Shown: in pieces, positions 16,552 to 25,016 of the stretch
Numbering within the stretch: position 1 is the stretch's first letter
Layout of the letters: every line of letters starts with the position of its first letter
Source of the DNA: Sulfuricurvum sp. PC08-66
Lineage (GTDB): Bacteria > Campylobacterota > Campylobacteria > Campylobacterales > Sulfurimonadaceae
Length of the DNA: 64,000 bases
Direction of reading: 5' to 3'
Assembly (NCBI GenBank): GCA_000830255.1
Contig: JQIT01000006.1
Location: 124,001-188,000, forward strand
Notes under the pieces: model-generated
The model's input: the letters and a program-made list of their open reading frames with translations, nothing else
What the model was told of the DNA's origin: nothing
The model's database searches: none
Translations under genes and position numbers: made by a program

Positions 16552-17441
16552 TGCTTCTCCTTGGTGACAAAGGCTACCATACTGCCTGCGGCAATGATGA
16601 GCGCTATGCCTGAAAGCGTAATCATATCAGGAAAAGCATCGCCCAAGATAAAGCCCACCCCAATCGCGAAGGGGATATTGGCGTAGCTTGCCGCACCTAC
16701 AATGCCCGCTTGGGTCGTCGCATACGCCTTGGTCATGAGTAGTTGTGCGGCAGTAGCGGCGACTCCCATACCTGCCACGTAGAGCCACACGATGCCATGA
16801 GGTAGGACAAACTCCCCGCGTGCAAACGCCAAACTCTCATGCGTCAAATAGGGTGAGACGAGCATCAAGAGTAGTGGTCCTACCGTCCCAATGGTGACAA
16901 ACGAGAGGACAATGGTGCGTATCTCGTAGTAGTGACGTAGTTCTCTCACCGAGAGATAGGCGAGTGCGGCACCAAGCCCTGAAAATATTCCTATATAGTC
17001 GGTGTAGGCAAACGCCAAGCCCTGCGGTTTTGCCACCAGCACAATACCTGCAAAGCCAATCCCCAACGCCACCCAACCACGCATCGATAGACGCTCCCCT
17101 AGTAAAAGCATCGCAAAAAGTGCCGTGAAAAAGGGAGAGGTTTTGGAGAAGGTAATCGCATCACCTAGGGGAATGTGCGCAATATTATAAAAAAAGGCTA
17201 AGAGCGCCAAAAATCCCATCGTCCCGCGAAAGAGCAATAGCCACAGCTTGCCCCCTTTTTGGCGCATCGGTCGGTGCCAAAACGACCCAAGAATCAGCGC
17301 CACCCCAAAAACATTGCGAAAAAAGACCACCTCCAAAGGGCTCATGTGCATACTCGATAGCTTGGCAAATGCCCCCATAAAGGCAAAGAGCAACGATGCT
17401 AGCAACATATACAAGACGCCTCTATCGATGGATGAACGCAT
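16548..17441 (-). CDS. DMT-superfamily (EamA) transporter
   Basis: The 297-residue membrane protein has about ten helices arranged as two EamA repeats (about 8-140 and 150-288). The first repeat contains [14 protein letters not shown], and the second repeats the pattern with [17 protein letters not shown]. EamA members export amino acids or other metabolites; the substrate here is unknown. Its stop overlaps the kdsA start by four bases, which suggests co-expression but not necessarily a shared pathway. Confidence 0.85.
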   Translation of the reverse strand: MRSSIDRGVLYMLLASLLFAFMGAFAKLSSMHMSPLEVVFFRNVFGVALILGSFWHRPMRQKGGKLWLLLFRGTMGFLALLAFFYNIAHIPLGDAITFSKTSPFFTALFAMLLLGERLSMRGWVALGIGFAGIVLVAKPQGLAFAYTDYIGIFSGLGAALAYLSVRELRHYYEIRTIVLSFVTIGTVGPLLLMLVSPYLTHESLAFARGEFVLPHGIVWLYVAGMGVAATAAQLLMTKAYATTQAGIVGAASYANIPFAIGVGFILGDAFPDMITLSGIALIIAAGSMVAFVTKEKQ

Positions 17442-17611
17442 ACGGACTCTTTGGGGTGAAAGTTGGGCGCGATTATAGTCAAAAAAAGGGCGAGGCGCAC
17501 GGTGGCACTCTTCGTATGTAACAATTTCTGTTATATTACAAGAGGGTTACGCAAAGATACGCTTAAGTTTGGCAATGCCATAATGCCGCCACTTCAGCAA
17601 AAGGATAGTAA

Positions 17612-18214
17612 ATGAAAAAGAGTATTACAGGCGTAGCATTGGCATCAGTTATGGCACTTGGCTTTGCAGGATGTGGTGGTGCAGCTGCCACTCCAGCTCC
17701 TGCGGCGCAAAACTTCGACAAATGTATGGAAAAAGGCGAAGAGGCTCCATCATGGGTATGTATCCCTGAAGTAGCTGGCGGTGTTGCGGCTATTGGTAGT
17801 GCAGAGGTTTCACCTGCAGGTTCTAGCTTCCAACGTCAAGAGGCTATGGCAAACGGTCGTGATGCATTGGCACGTGCTATTAGCGTCAAAGTCCAAAACA
17901 TGTTCAAAAACTTCACACAAGTAACAGGTGTAGGCGACGCGGCTACGGTAGAGAAACTCTCATCAAACGTATCCAAACAAATTGCTAACCAAACTTTGAA
18001 CGGTTCACAACAAAAAGGTCGCTGGATTGCAAAAGATGGCACTATGTACGTTCTGGTCGTACTTGACCCTACTGCAATGGTAGAGGCTACAAAAGCTACT
18101 GTCAAAACTTCACTCAAAAACGATGAGGCTCTTTGGCAACAATTCCAAGCCAAAAAAGCAGAAGACTCTTTGGATGCAGAAATTGCCAAAGAGATGGGTC
18201 AACCCGCTCGCTAG
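17612..18214 (+). CDS. LPP20-family lipoprotein
   Basis: The 200-residue protein carries a lipoprotein signal with lipobox FAGC (Cys21). It then has the LPP20-like core, with an APSWVC start and repeated Ala-rich helices leading to KGRWIAKDGTMYVLVVLDP. LPP20 of Helicobacter is an outer-membrane-associated lipoprotein of uncertain function. AAGGAT precedes the ATG and a CATAAT -10-like element lies about 35 nt upstream. A second LPP20-like gene follows 88 nt later. Confidence 0.8.
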   Translation: MKKSITGVALASVMALGFAGCGGAAATPAPAAQNFDKCMEKGEEAPSWVCIPEVAGGVAAIGSAEVSPAGSSFQRQEAMANGRDALARAISVKVQNMFKNFTQVTGVGDAATVEKLSSNVSKQIANQTLNGSQQKGRWIAKDGTMYVLVVLDPTAMVEATKATVKTSLKNDEALWQQFQAKKAEDSLDAEIAKEMGQPAR

Positions 18215-18302
18215 AGACTCCTCCTCTCCCCTCGCTGGGGATAGGATGCAGTGCTTTTTGTAGTATTGCATCGTATCTCCACTCTCACTTTTAGGATTTC
18301 TC

Positions 18303-18704
18303 ATGAAAAATGCTCTTCTCGTTCTCCTCTCGCTCGTGCTCTTTCTTGGTTGTGCTGCCCCAAAACCCGTCGTAGACCCCAATGCCAAACCCTCTTGGAC
18401 ACTCAATCCTCCTATGGACGGCAAAATCTACGGCGTAGGCTCTAGCCCTATCCATGTCAAAGGACTCAACCACCAACGCGCCTTGGCTATCTCGATGGCT
18501 ATCGATGAGATTGCCCGCCAAAACGGTGTCGTAGTCAACAACACCCTAGAGCGTATCACTATGGTCAATGGAGCTCAAGCCTCCACCGCAAGCCGCGACT
18601 ACTCTGTCCAAAGCGTCAACGGTCAAACGGTCAAAGCACACATCGTGGAGATGTGGCAAGACCCCTACTCTAGCCGTATCTACGTCCTCATGGTGCAACA
18701 ATAA
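18303..18704 (+). CDS. LPP20-like lipoprotein
   Basis: This 133-residue lipoprotein has lipobox LFLGC (Cys17) and a short LPP20-like domain: PSWTLNPP, IYGVGSS, then RALAISMAIDEIARQ and a C-terminal YVLMVQQ strand. It is shorter than its neighbour at 17612. Its stop overlaps the start of the transglycosylase gene by one base (TAATG), so the pair is coupled and probably works in the cell envelope. Confidence 0.8.
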   Translation: MKNALLVLLSLVLFLGCAAPKPVVDPNAKPSWTLNPPMDGKIYGVGSSPIHVKGLNHQRALAISMAIDEIARQNGVVVNNTLERITMVNGAQASTASRDYSVQSVNGQTVKAHIVEMWQDPYSSRIYVLMVQQ

Positions 18705-19882
18705 TGCGCTTAGGGCTTGCGTGGTTAGTAGCTCTATCACTACTAGCGGCAGAGAGTTTTGAGGATTACGTCAAGAGCCAAAACCAAGGTGTCGTAGAGG
18801 AGAAAAAAGCCTTCGATGCGGCAAAAGCGCAAATCGAAAAGGAGTTCGCCTCCTACCAAGCCGTCATCGATGAGGAGTTCAATAACTACAAAAAGAGTTT
18901 GGGCAAGTTTTGGAGTGAGCCGACCCTCTCGACCAACAAAACATGGGTCGAATACTCTGCGGATATGAAGACACGTCATATCGTCGATTTCGAAAACGAA
19001 ACCATCACCATCGAGGTCAATGCCAAAGATGCCAACGAAGCCAAGCTCATGATGGCAAAAAAGCTCTCTGATGCGGTCACCGCTGACACCCAAGAGGCGT
19101 ATGCACGCGACACCCTCTCTCAAAACATCGACAAGCGCATCACCACTAGTATCAAAGCCCCTGTACCTGTCGCACCGATATTGGCCCCTGCGATTTTCGC
19201 CACACCTCCCACCTCCAAAGAGATAGCAGGATACGCCGCTCAAACCGTCAAAAAGAGCCAAATTCTCTCAAAAGCTTCCAAAGTTCCTGACACCAAACTC
19301 TTCTCGATGCAGGTCAAAATGCCTGCCAACGCCACCAACAAACGCTCCGAACTCTACCTCGCCCAAGCACGCCAAGAGGCACAAGCGCACAAAATGCCCT
19401 TACCCCTTGTCATGGCTATTATGCACTCTGAGAGCGCCTTCAATCCTATGGCACGTTCACACATTCCCGCTTTTGGTCTCATGCAAATCGTCCCCAAAAC
19501 CGCAGGTGTCGACACCTACCAACACCTCTACAATGAAAAGCGCCTTTTATCCGCTTCCTACCTCTACGATTCCAATAACAATATCAAAATCGGCACCGCG
19601 TATCTAAGCATCCTCTACTACAAATACCTCAAGGGTATCGAGAACGAACAAAGCCGCCTCTATGCCACTATCGCTGCCTATAACACAGGTGCAGGCAACG
19701 TCGCCAAAACCTTCTCAGGCACCTATAACCCTGCCAAAGCCGCCCCCATCATCAACAGCATGTCACCCCAAAAGGTTTACGACACCATGCTCGCCAAGCT
19801 CCCTTATGACGAAACACGTCACTATTTGGACAAGGTCTCTGGACGCGTCGCACTCTACCAAAAGCTCTACGGCGCCCAATAG
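18704..19882 (+). CDS. MltC-like lytic murein transglycosylase
   Basis: This 392-residue periplasmic enzyme cleaves the glycan of peptidoglycan. The signal peptide (about 1-16) lacks a lipobox cysteine, unlike E. coli MltC. An N-terminal DUF3393-type region (about 20-150) precedes a Pro-rich linker and an SLT domain (about 222-375). The catalytic Glu243 lies in MHSESAFNP, followed by AFGLMQIVP and AAYNTGAGNV. It overlaps the preceding LPP20-like gene by one base. Calling it MltC rests on the two-domain layout. Confidence 0.88.
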   Translation: MRLGLAWLVALSLLAAESFEDYVKSQNQGVVEEKKAFDAAKAQIEKEFASYQAVIDEEFNNYKKSLGKFWSEPTLSTNKTWVEYSADMKTRHIVDFENETITIEVNAKDANEAKLMMAKKLSDAVTADTQEAYARDTLSQNIDKRITTSIKAPVPVAPILAPAIFATPPTSKEIAGYAAQTVKKSQILSKASKVPDTKLFSMQVKMPANATNKRSELYLAQARQEAQAHKMPLPLVMAIMHSESAFNPMARSHIPAFGLMQIVPKTAGVDTYQHLYNEKRLLSASYLYDSNNNIKIGTAYLSILYYKYLKGIENEQSRLYATIAAYNTGAGNVAKTFSGTYNPAKAAPIINSMSPQKVYDTMLAKLPYDETRHYLDKVSGRVALYQKLYGAQ

Positions 19883-19935
19883 ACGCCCCTTGGCGGTGCG
19901 TTTCTTTTCTGCGCAAATTTAGCTAAAATGCGCCC

Positions 19936-21447
19936 ATGAAAAAAATCGCCATAATTGGCCGACCCAATGTCGGCAAAAGCTCCTTCTTTAACCGCATCCT
20001 CAAAACACGCGATGCCATCACCTCTGACGTAGCAGGTACCACCCGCGATGCAAAACGCCGCGATGCAATCATCATCGACAAACGCGCCATCATCGTAGAT
20101 ACAGGTGGACTTGACGAAGGCAATGAGCTCTTCGACAAAATCAAAGCAATGTCACTCAAAGCCGCCTACGACGCTGACATCATCCTCTATATGGTCGATG
20201 GACGCACCCTCCCTGATGACGAAGATAAAAAACTCTTTTACACCCTCCAAGGAATGGGCAAAGATATCGCACTCGTCGTCAATAAACTTGACAATACCAA
20301 ACTCGAAGAGAATTTATGGGAGTACCAAAGCTTCGGCACGCATACGATGTTCGCCATCTCTGTCACCCACAATCGACGTGTCACCGCCCTCTTGCAATGG
20401 ATACATGCCCACCTGCCCGAAGAGGATCGCATCATCGAACCTCGAGAGGATGAAGAGAACGACGGTATCGATGAAGAGGCGTACGAAAACTCTCCTGCCG
20501 CACAGATGATGCAAGCCATTGCTGATGAAGAAGAGGATGAATTCGATGCCCCTATCGATGAAGACGATGACCATTTCGAGGTCTTCGGTGAAGATGAAGA
20601 GCTAAGAGAACCTACCGTACATGAGCTAAAAATGGCAGAGGACGAAGAGCGCATCCGCGCTATCAAGGTCGCCATCATCGGACGTGTCAATGTAGGCAAA
20701 AGTAGTCTGCTCAATGCTCTCGTAGGCGAAGAGCGCTCTGTGGTAAGCGCCACCGCAGGTACCACTATCGACCCTATCGATGAGACTATCGAGCATGGCG
20801 ACAAAAAAATCACCTTTGTGGATACCGCAGGGATTCGTCGTCGTGGCAAAATCGTAGGGATAGAACGCTACGCTTTGATGCGTACCGAAGAGATGCTACT
20901 CCAAGCAGACATCGCGCTTTTGGTACTCGATGCTAGCGAGCCGTTCAAGGATTTGGACGAAAAAATCGCAGGACTTGTGGACAAGAACCGCATGGCGTGT
21001 CTCATCGTACTCAACAAATGGGACATGACCGACAAAAACTACGAAGCGGCAAAAGCGCGAGTACGCGACCGATTCAAATTTTTGCACTACGCGCCCATCA
21101 TCACCATATCTGCCCAGACACACCAACGTGTCCACAAAATCCTCGATATGTTGCTACGTATCAATACCGCCTATTCACAACGTATCCCCACTTCACGCCT
21201 CAACGAAGTGCTCATCGAGGCGATTCGTCGTCACAATCTACCCTCACCCAACGGTCAGCGTATCAAGATTTTTTATGCGACGCAGTATGAGATTCGCCCA
21301 CCACAAATCGCCTTGGTGATGAACAAACCCCAACTGCTACACTTCTCCTATCGACGCTACCTCACCAACAAACTGCGTGAGGCGTTTGATTTCGAAGGTA
21401 CCCCTGTACTCTTCAAAGCCAAAACACGCGGTGGCAACGAGTCCTAA
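19936..21447 (+). CDS. der: Ribosome biogenesis GTPase Der
   Basis: Der (EngA) has two GTPase domains and helps assemble the 50S subunit. The 503-residue protein shows GRPNVGKSS (8-16) with DTGG in the first domain, and GRVNVGKSS with DTAGIRR and NKWD in the second (about 235-400). A C-terminal KH-like domain follows (about 400-503). The linker between the G domains is unusually long and acidic (about 165-225, rich in DE). Its stop overlaps the convergent hemJ-like stop by four bases. Confidence 0.96.
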   Translation: MKKIAIIGRPNVGKSSFFNRILKTRDAITSDVAGTTRDAKRRDAIIIDKRAIIVDTGGLDEGNELFDKIKAMSLKAAYDADIILYMVDGRTLPDDEDKKLFYTLQGMGKDIALVVNKLDNTKLEENLWEYQSFGTHTMFAISVTHNRRVTALLQWIHAHLPEEDRIIEPREDEENDGIDEEAYENSPAAQMMQAIADEEEDEFDAPIDEDDDHFEVFGEDEELREPTVHELKMAEDEERIRAIKVAIIGRVNVGKSSLLNALVGEERSVVSATAGTTIDPIDETIEHGDKKITFVDTAGIRRRGKIVGIERYALMRTEEMLLQADIALLVLDASEPFKDLDEKIAGLVDKNRMACLIVLNKWDMTDKNYEAAKARVRDRFKFLHYAPIITISAQTHQRVHKILDMLLRINTAYSQRIPTSRLNEVLIEAIRRHNLPSPNGQRIKIFYATQYEIRPPQIALVMNKPQLLHFSYRRYLTNKLREAFDFEGTPVLFKAKTRGGNES

Positions 21448-21872
21448 AAAGGACGCACGACCACCAACGCTACGATGATTATCATCATGAGCGTGGGTGC
21501 TTCATTGAGTATGCGGTAAAATTTACCGCTCTTTTGGGGTGCATAACGCGCCAAAAATCGCACCTCTTTACCTAGATAGAAAAAATAGCCTATGAGCACT
21601 GCCGCCACTGTAAGCTTGGCGTGTAGCCATCCACCCGTTGTAAAAAGCTCAGGCATCGCCCAAATCATATAGAGCCCCGAAATCAACGTCGCCCAAAATG
21701 CAGGCACCCCGATATAACTGAAAAGCTTGTGCTCCATGATACGCACCACCTCGACAAACTCCCCCTTGGCATATTGCTCGACATGGTAGACAAAAAGACG
21801 TGGCAGATAAAAAAGCACCGCAAACCACGCTATGACCGACATCACATGAAACGCTTTGACTATTTCGTACAT
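21444..21872 (-). CDS. hemJ: HemJ-like (CopD-family) protoporphyrinogen oxidase
   Basis: HemJ oxidises protoporphyrinogen IX in haem synthesis. From an ATG at 21872 with GAGGAG upstream the protein has 142 residues and four membrane helices. The start MYEIVKAFHVMSVIAWFAVLFYLPRLFVYH carries the conserved histidines, and LHAKL in the third helix holds the next conserved positions. Length and helix number match HemJ. Earlier in-frame starts would enter the upstream lipoprotein promoter and are rejected. Confidence 0.85.
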   Translation of the reverse strand: MYEIVKAFHVMSVIAWFAVLFYLPRLFVYHVEQYAKGEFVEVVRIMEHKLFSYIGVPAFWATLISGLYMIWAMPELFTTGGWLHAKLTVAAVLIGYFFYLGKEVRFLARYAPQKSGKFYRILNEAPTLMMIIIVALVVVRPF

Positions 21873-21969
21873 AAAAAAACTCCTCAAAAATTTGGGGCAT
21901 GGTAACAGATAATTGGGCTTTTGTCGATATTGTGGTATAGTTTTGCATCTCAAATACAAAGGATTTTGT

Positions 21970-22383
21970 ATGAAAAAAGCTCTTTTAGCCTTAACTCTAG
22001 GCGTAGCACTCGTAGGTTTTACAGGGTGTAATTTCGACCCTGAGAAATGGGGGGATTCCACGGTAACGCAATCATCTGCGTCCGCTTCGTCTGTAAATAC
22101 ACTTCAAATTAATGTTGTCAATAGAGCTTCTGATACTATTGACATGGTCTATATTGCCGACACAAGCAATGCAAGTTGGGGAAGTGACCGCGAATCAGGT
22201 ACGATTGCCATTAGTGGTGGTTCAAAATCCTACTCTGTGACAAATATCACGTGTGCTACAGGAAAAGTTGATTTACTTGTTCACTTTTCTAGCGGTGGTC
22301 ATACTTACAAATACGACCAAAGTCTAACGTGTGGTAGTGTTTATGAATGGACTATTACAAGCGCTGCAACAGTTCTCCCCTAA
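21970..22383 (+). CDS. Small lipoprotein of unknown function
   Basis: I use the ATG at 21970, preceded by AAAGGA, giving 137 residues with lipobox FTGC (Cys20). The mature part is a short beta-rich domain (LQINVVNRASDTIDMVYIAD, then YKYDQSLTCGSVYEWTI) with two cysteines that might pair. I do not recognise the family. It is monocistronic, with its own terminator at 22389. Confidence 0.75.
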   Translation: MKKALLALTLGVALVGFTGCNFDPEKWGDSTVTQSSASASSVNTLQINVVNRASDTIDMVYIADTSNASWGSDRESGTIAISGGSKSYSVTNITCATGKVDLLVHFSSGGHTYKYDQSLTCGSVYEWTITSAATVLP

Positions 22384-22388
22384 TCCCC

Positions 22389-22419
22389 TCGATGCTACCT
22401 TTGCGTAGCGTCGATTTTT
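22389..22419 (+). terminator. Rho-independent terminator
   Basis: TCGATGCTAC (22389-22398) pairs with GTAGCGTCGA (22405-22414) through one G-U pair, over a six-base loop, and is followed by TTTTT. It lies just after the lipoprotein stop and serves the plus strand. Confidence 0.85.
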
Positions 22420-22432
22420 CCTCTTTCTTTCC

Positions 22433-23635
22433 CTATTTTGAACGTTTTTTGTATCCCGTATTGAGCCGTAGTTTGAGTCCCCAATAGTAGCTTTTGGTGA
22501 TAAATTTTTTGAGCATGTAGGCTACGACACCCTTGACCCGTATAGCACCCCACAACTCTCCCACCGCATAGTTGCCCCCCAATGCCACAAAAACCCCATC
22601 GATAGAGGCATCAAAAGGCACAAGTGTTTTGCCCTTACGCAATCGCTCTATCGATTGCGCCACATAGTGTGCGCTCTTTTCAGCGATTTGAGCCGTAGGT
22701 GCCAATAGTGTGCCCTTCGTATCGTGAAGCTCGACACAATCGCCAATAGCAAAAACATCGGGCGCGATACGTAGCGTCTCATCGGCACTGTATTGCCCGA
22801 TACGGTTGTGCTCACACGCCTGCGACAGCTCCACCGTCGAGGCGGTAATGCCCCCTGTGAAAATCATAAATACATAGGGCAGTGGCGCTTTGCCTTTGCA
22901 ATAGATGTGCGTCGCATCGACACGCTCGATGAAGGTCTCGCGCATCACCTCGATACCCAATGCCTCTAGGCGCTCTTGGGTGCGCTCTATAACATAGCGA
23001 CTCATTCCTGGTAGTATCGTAGGCGCGGCATCGATGAGCACGATGCGAATGTTTTGGGCGCCTGCACCTATACTCTTGGTGTGTTTGAGGATGACGTCAC
23101 CCATCTCTGCGGCAATCTCTACACCACTAAGACCTGCACCCCCGATGACGATGTTTTGGGCGATGTCACAGCGCTCATGGGTGGTGTCGAGTTTTTCGTA
23201 GAGGAGCTTCTCAAAGGTAGCGCGAAAATTGTAGGCTTGGGGGAGTTTCTTGACCCCGAAGCTGTGCGCGCGTAGCCCCTCGATAAAGCTAAAAAAATTG
23301 GTGCGTGCACCTGTGGCGACAATGGCATAGTCATAACTATACTCACCCTCTAGCGTATGGATACGTTTGGTGCGGCTATCCATAGAGGTGACCCTATCGA
23401 GGATGAAGGTGACATTGCGGTGCTTGAATCCGTAGCTCCAGTGGCGAATATCCAACGCCACATCGTGCAGGTCAAAACGCCCCGCGATATAGCCATAGAC
23501 TTCGGTTTGCAAATAGTGGTAGGCATTGGCATCGATGAGAAGTATCTCCAAATCGCGCTCTACACTCAAGTGCTCTACCGCACGCAACCCTCCATACCCT
23601 GCTCCGATGACAACGACGCGCTGCCTCACAGCCAT
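22433..23635 (-). CDS. NDH-2-like NAD(P)/FAD oxidoreductase
   Basis: This 400-residue flavoprotein begins MAVRQRVVVIGAGYGGLRA, with an FAD-binding GxGxxG. A second dinucleotide fold starts at IVIGGAGLSGVEIAAEMGD, and the C-terminal FAD-site motif is APDVFAIGDCVE. This is the layout of type II NADH dehydrogenases and related sulfide:quinone-type enzymes. No CxxC pair typical of SQR is evident, so NADH:quinone oxidation is more likely. The start at 23635 overlaps the upstream DUF445 gene by ten bases. The C-terminus is short and basic. Confidence 0.85.
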   Translation of the reverse strand: MAVRQRVVVIGAGYGGLRAVEHLSVERDLEILLIDANAYHYLQTEVYGYIAGRFDLHDVALDIRHWSYGFKHRNVTFILDRVTSMDSRTKRIHTLEGEYSYDYAIVATGARTNFFSFIEGLRAHSFGVKKLPQAYNFRATFEKLLYEKLDTTHERCDIAQNIVIGGAGLSGVEIAAEMGDVILKHTKSIGAGAQNIRIVLIDAAPTILPGMSRYVIERTQERLEALGIEVMRETFIERVDATHIYCKGKAPLPYVFMIFTGGITASTVELSQACEHNRIGQYSADETLRIAPDVFAIGDCVELHDTKGTLLAPTAQIAEKSAHYVAQSIERLRKGKTLVPFDASIDGVFVALGGNYAVGELWGAIRVKGVVAYMLKKFITKSYYWGLKLRLNTGYKKRSK

Positions 23636-24336
23636 AGTACCGATACCGCTCCGATAATCCCACCAAACACACCACCCCACACGACCAACCAACCCAAATG
23701 CTCGTGAATGATGGACTCTATCATCTCTCTGACCATTTCAGGGGTTAGCTCATCCAGACGTGCTAACACGAGATGCTCTATCTTCTCGATAGCCTCTTCC
23801 AGAGCGTGCGGGGAAAAAAGATGTGCTTGCAGTTTTGCTTGCAGTGCTGGGTCAGCTGCCATCTCCAGAAGGGCTTGACGCATTTTGGTCTCGAAGGGCT
23901 CTTTGAAGGAGTGCAACACTTTTTCACCCCCAAACATCCCAAGCATCCCCCCGAAGGTAGAACCCATAATCACCTCGACCAGTTTGGCAAAGGCTATCGA
24001 TAAATCCATCTGCTCAATAAGCGGTGCAATATCGATGCCTTTTTGTGCTTGGGGCAAAAAGCGCTCCAAATGCTCGACGCTAAAAAACTGTCGCATCACC
24101 AAATCGGCGATGGCACTTTTGAGCGCGGCAAATTTGATGAGAATCACGCCCGAACCATAGAAAAGCGGCACACGATGAAAAAGCATATGAATAGCAATCG
24201 TATTGGTCAGCGACCCCGAAAGGGCAAAAAGCCCAATCAAAAGCAGCGAATGCGCACCTGCAAAACTCTCTGTGGCTCCCACTGCGACCAGCGTCGCGGC
24301 GATAGCGTTGGTGAGATAACTTTTGTTGAACTGCAT
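23626..24336 (-). CDS. DUF445-family membrane protein
   Basis: The 236-residue protein has membrane helices at both ends (about 8-55 and 215-236) and a helical middle region, the arrangement of DUF445 proteins. It keeps the TNTIAIHMLFHRVP segment near residue 45 and LGWLVVWGGVFGG at the end. The role of the family is unknown. The start overlaps the stop of the upstream gene by one base (TAATG). Confidence 0.8.
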   Translation of the reverse strand: MQFNKSYLTNAIAATLVAVGATESFAGAHSLLLIGLFALSGSLTNTIAIHMLFHRVPLFYGSGVILIKFAALKSAIADLVMRQFFSVEHLERFLPQAQKGIDIAPLIEQMDLSIAFAKLVEVIMGSTFGGMLGMFGGEKVLHSFKEPFETKMRQALLEMAADPALQAKLQAHLFSPHALEEAIEKIEHLVLARLDELTPEMVREMIESIIHEHLGWLVVWGGVFGGIIGAVSVLWL

Positions 24337-24914
24337 TAGGACTCCTTGGAGGTGTTGTAGGCGATAAATTCTTCGTGCGTCATACGTGTGGCAACGAGAG
24401 GTAGCGCATAAGTGGTGCCCTCGTAGGCAAAAACCACGACCGTCTCTAGGGTGCGTCGATTGCGGCTGTCTAGCGCCAAGATAGGCTCGCTCTCATAGTA
24501 GTGATGCGCTTCGAGGGTTTGCGGCTGTTGGATGAGGGGCACAACACTCTCATGTGCAATTTCGAGGTATTGCGGGGTGAGTGTCAGGGCGCGTGAGTCG
24601 AGATTGAACCAAAAGAGCGTACTTTCGCGTAGCAATGGATGAGAGACATTAGGAAGTACCTCGACTTCGAGAGGGGGCGTATCGATACCGTCATTGCCCA
24701 TTTTGACGACGAGTTGCAGGCGTAGTTTGCCCTCAAGCGTCACGACTTCACCCATAAAAAAGGGGCTGTAAAGCCGCCACACCCAACCGTCGCGCAGATA
24801 GACCATCCCATTGTCGCCGCCGCGTTTCAATGGCATCACCACCGCTCGCACCACCCACGCCACGCCCACCAGAGGCAAAAGTAACGGTGTCAAAAGTGCG
24901 TAGATGAGGCGCAT
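24336..24914 (-). CDS. Membrane-anchored protein of unknown function
   Basis: From ATG 24914, with GGGAG upstream, the protein has 192 residues. One N-terminal membrane helix (about 4-25) is followed by a mainly beta-stranded domain with many Leu, Val and Thr residues. No motif is recognised. It begins a three-gene series with the DUF445 protein and the NDH-2-like flavoprotein, joined by a one-base and a ten-base overlap. A part in that membrane-redox series is only inference. Confidence 0.7.
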   Translation of the reverse strand: MRLIYALLTPLLLPLVGVAWVVRAVVMPLKRGGDNGMVYLRDGWVWRLYSPFFMGEVVTLEGKLRLQLVVKMGNDGIDTPPLEVEVLPNVSHPLLRESTLFWFNLDSRALTLTPQYLEIAHESVVPLIQQPQTLEAHHYYESEPILALDSRNRRTLETVVVFAYEGTTYALPLVATRMTHEEFIAYNTSKES

Positions 24915-24974
24915 GTGGCTCCCTTGGGAAATTTGGCGCATTGTAACCAAGTACAAAAAAAATTTAGCTCAAAA

Positions 24975-25000
24975 TGGTATAATCCCGAAAAATAACAGCA
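24975..25000 (+). promoter_or_regulatory. Extended -10 promoter of the HDOD gene
   Basis: TGGTATAATCC contains an extended -10 (TATAAT at 24978-24983). It is followed by AAATAACAGCA (24990-25000). Both elements recur in the same order before the gene at 31617. No consensus -35 is visible. Confidence 0.6.
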
Positions 25001-25016
25001 CTTTTTTAGGAACCCC

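Noticed and set aside
17500-17530. Sigma-54 promoter (TGGCAC near 17503)
   Set aside because: The matching GC element at the right spacing is absent.
20238-20849. Serine-rich minus-strand frame opposite der
   Set aside because: It is the mirror of the acidic Der linker, with no start signal.
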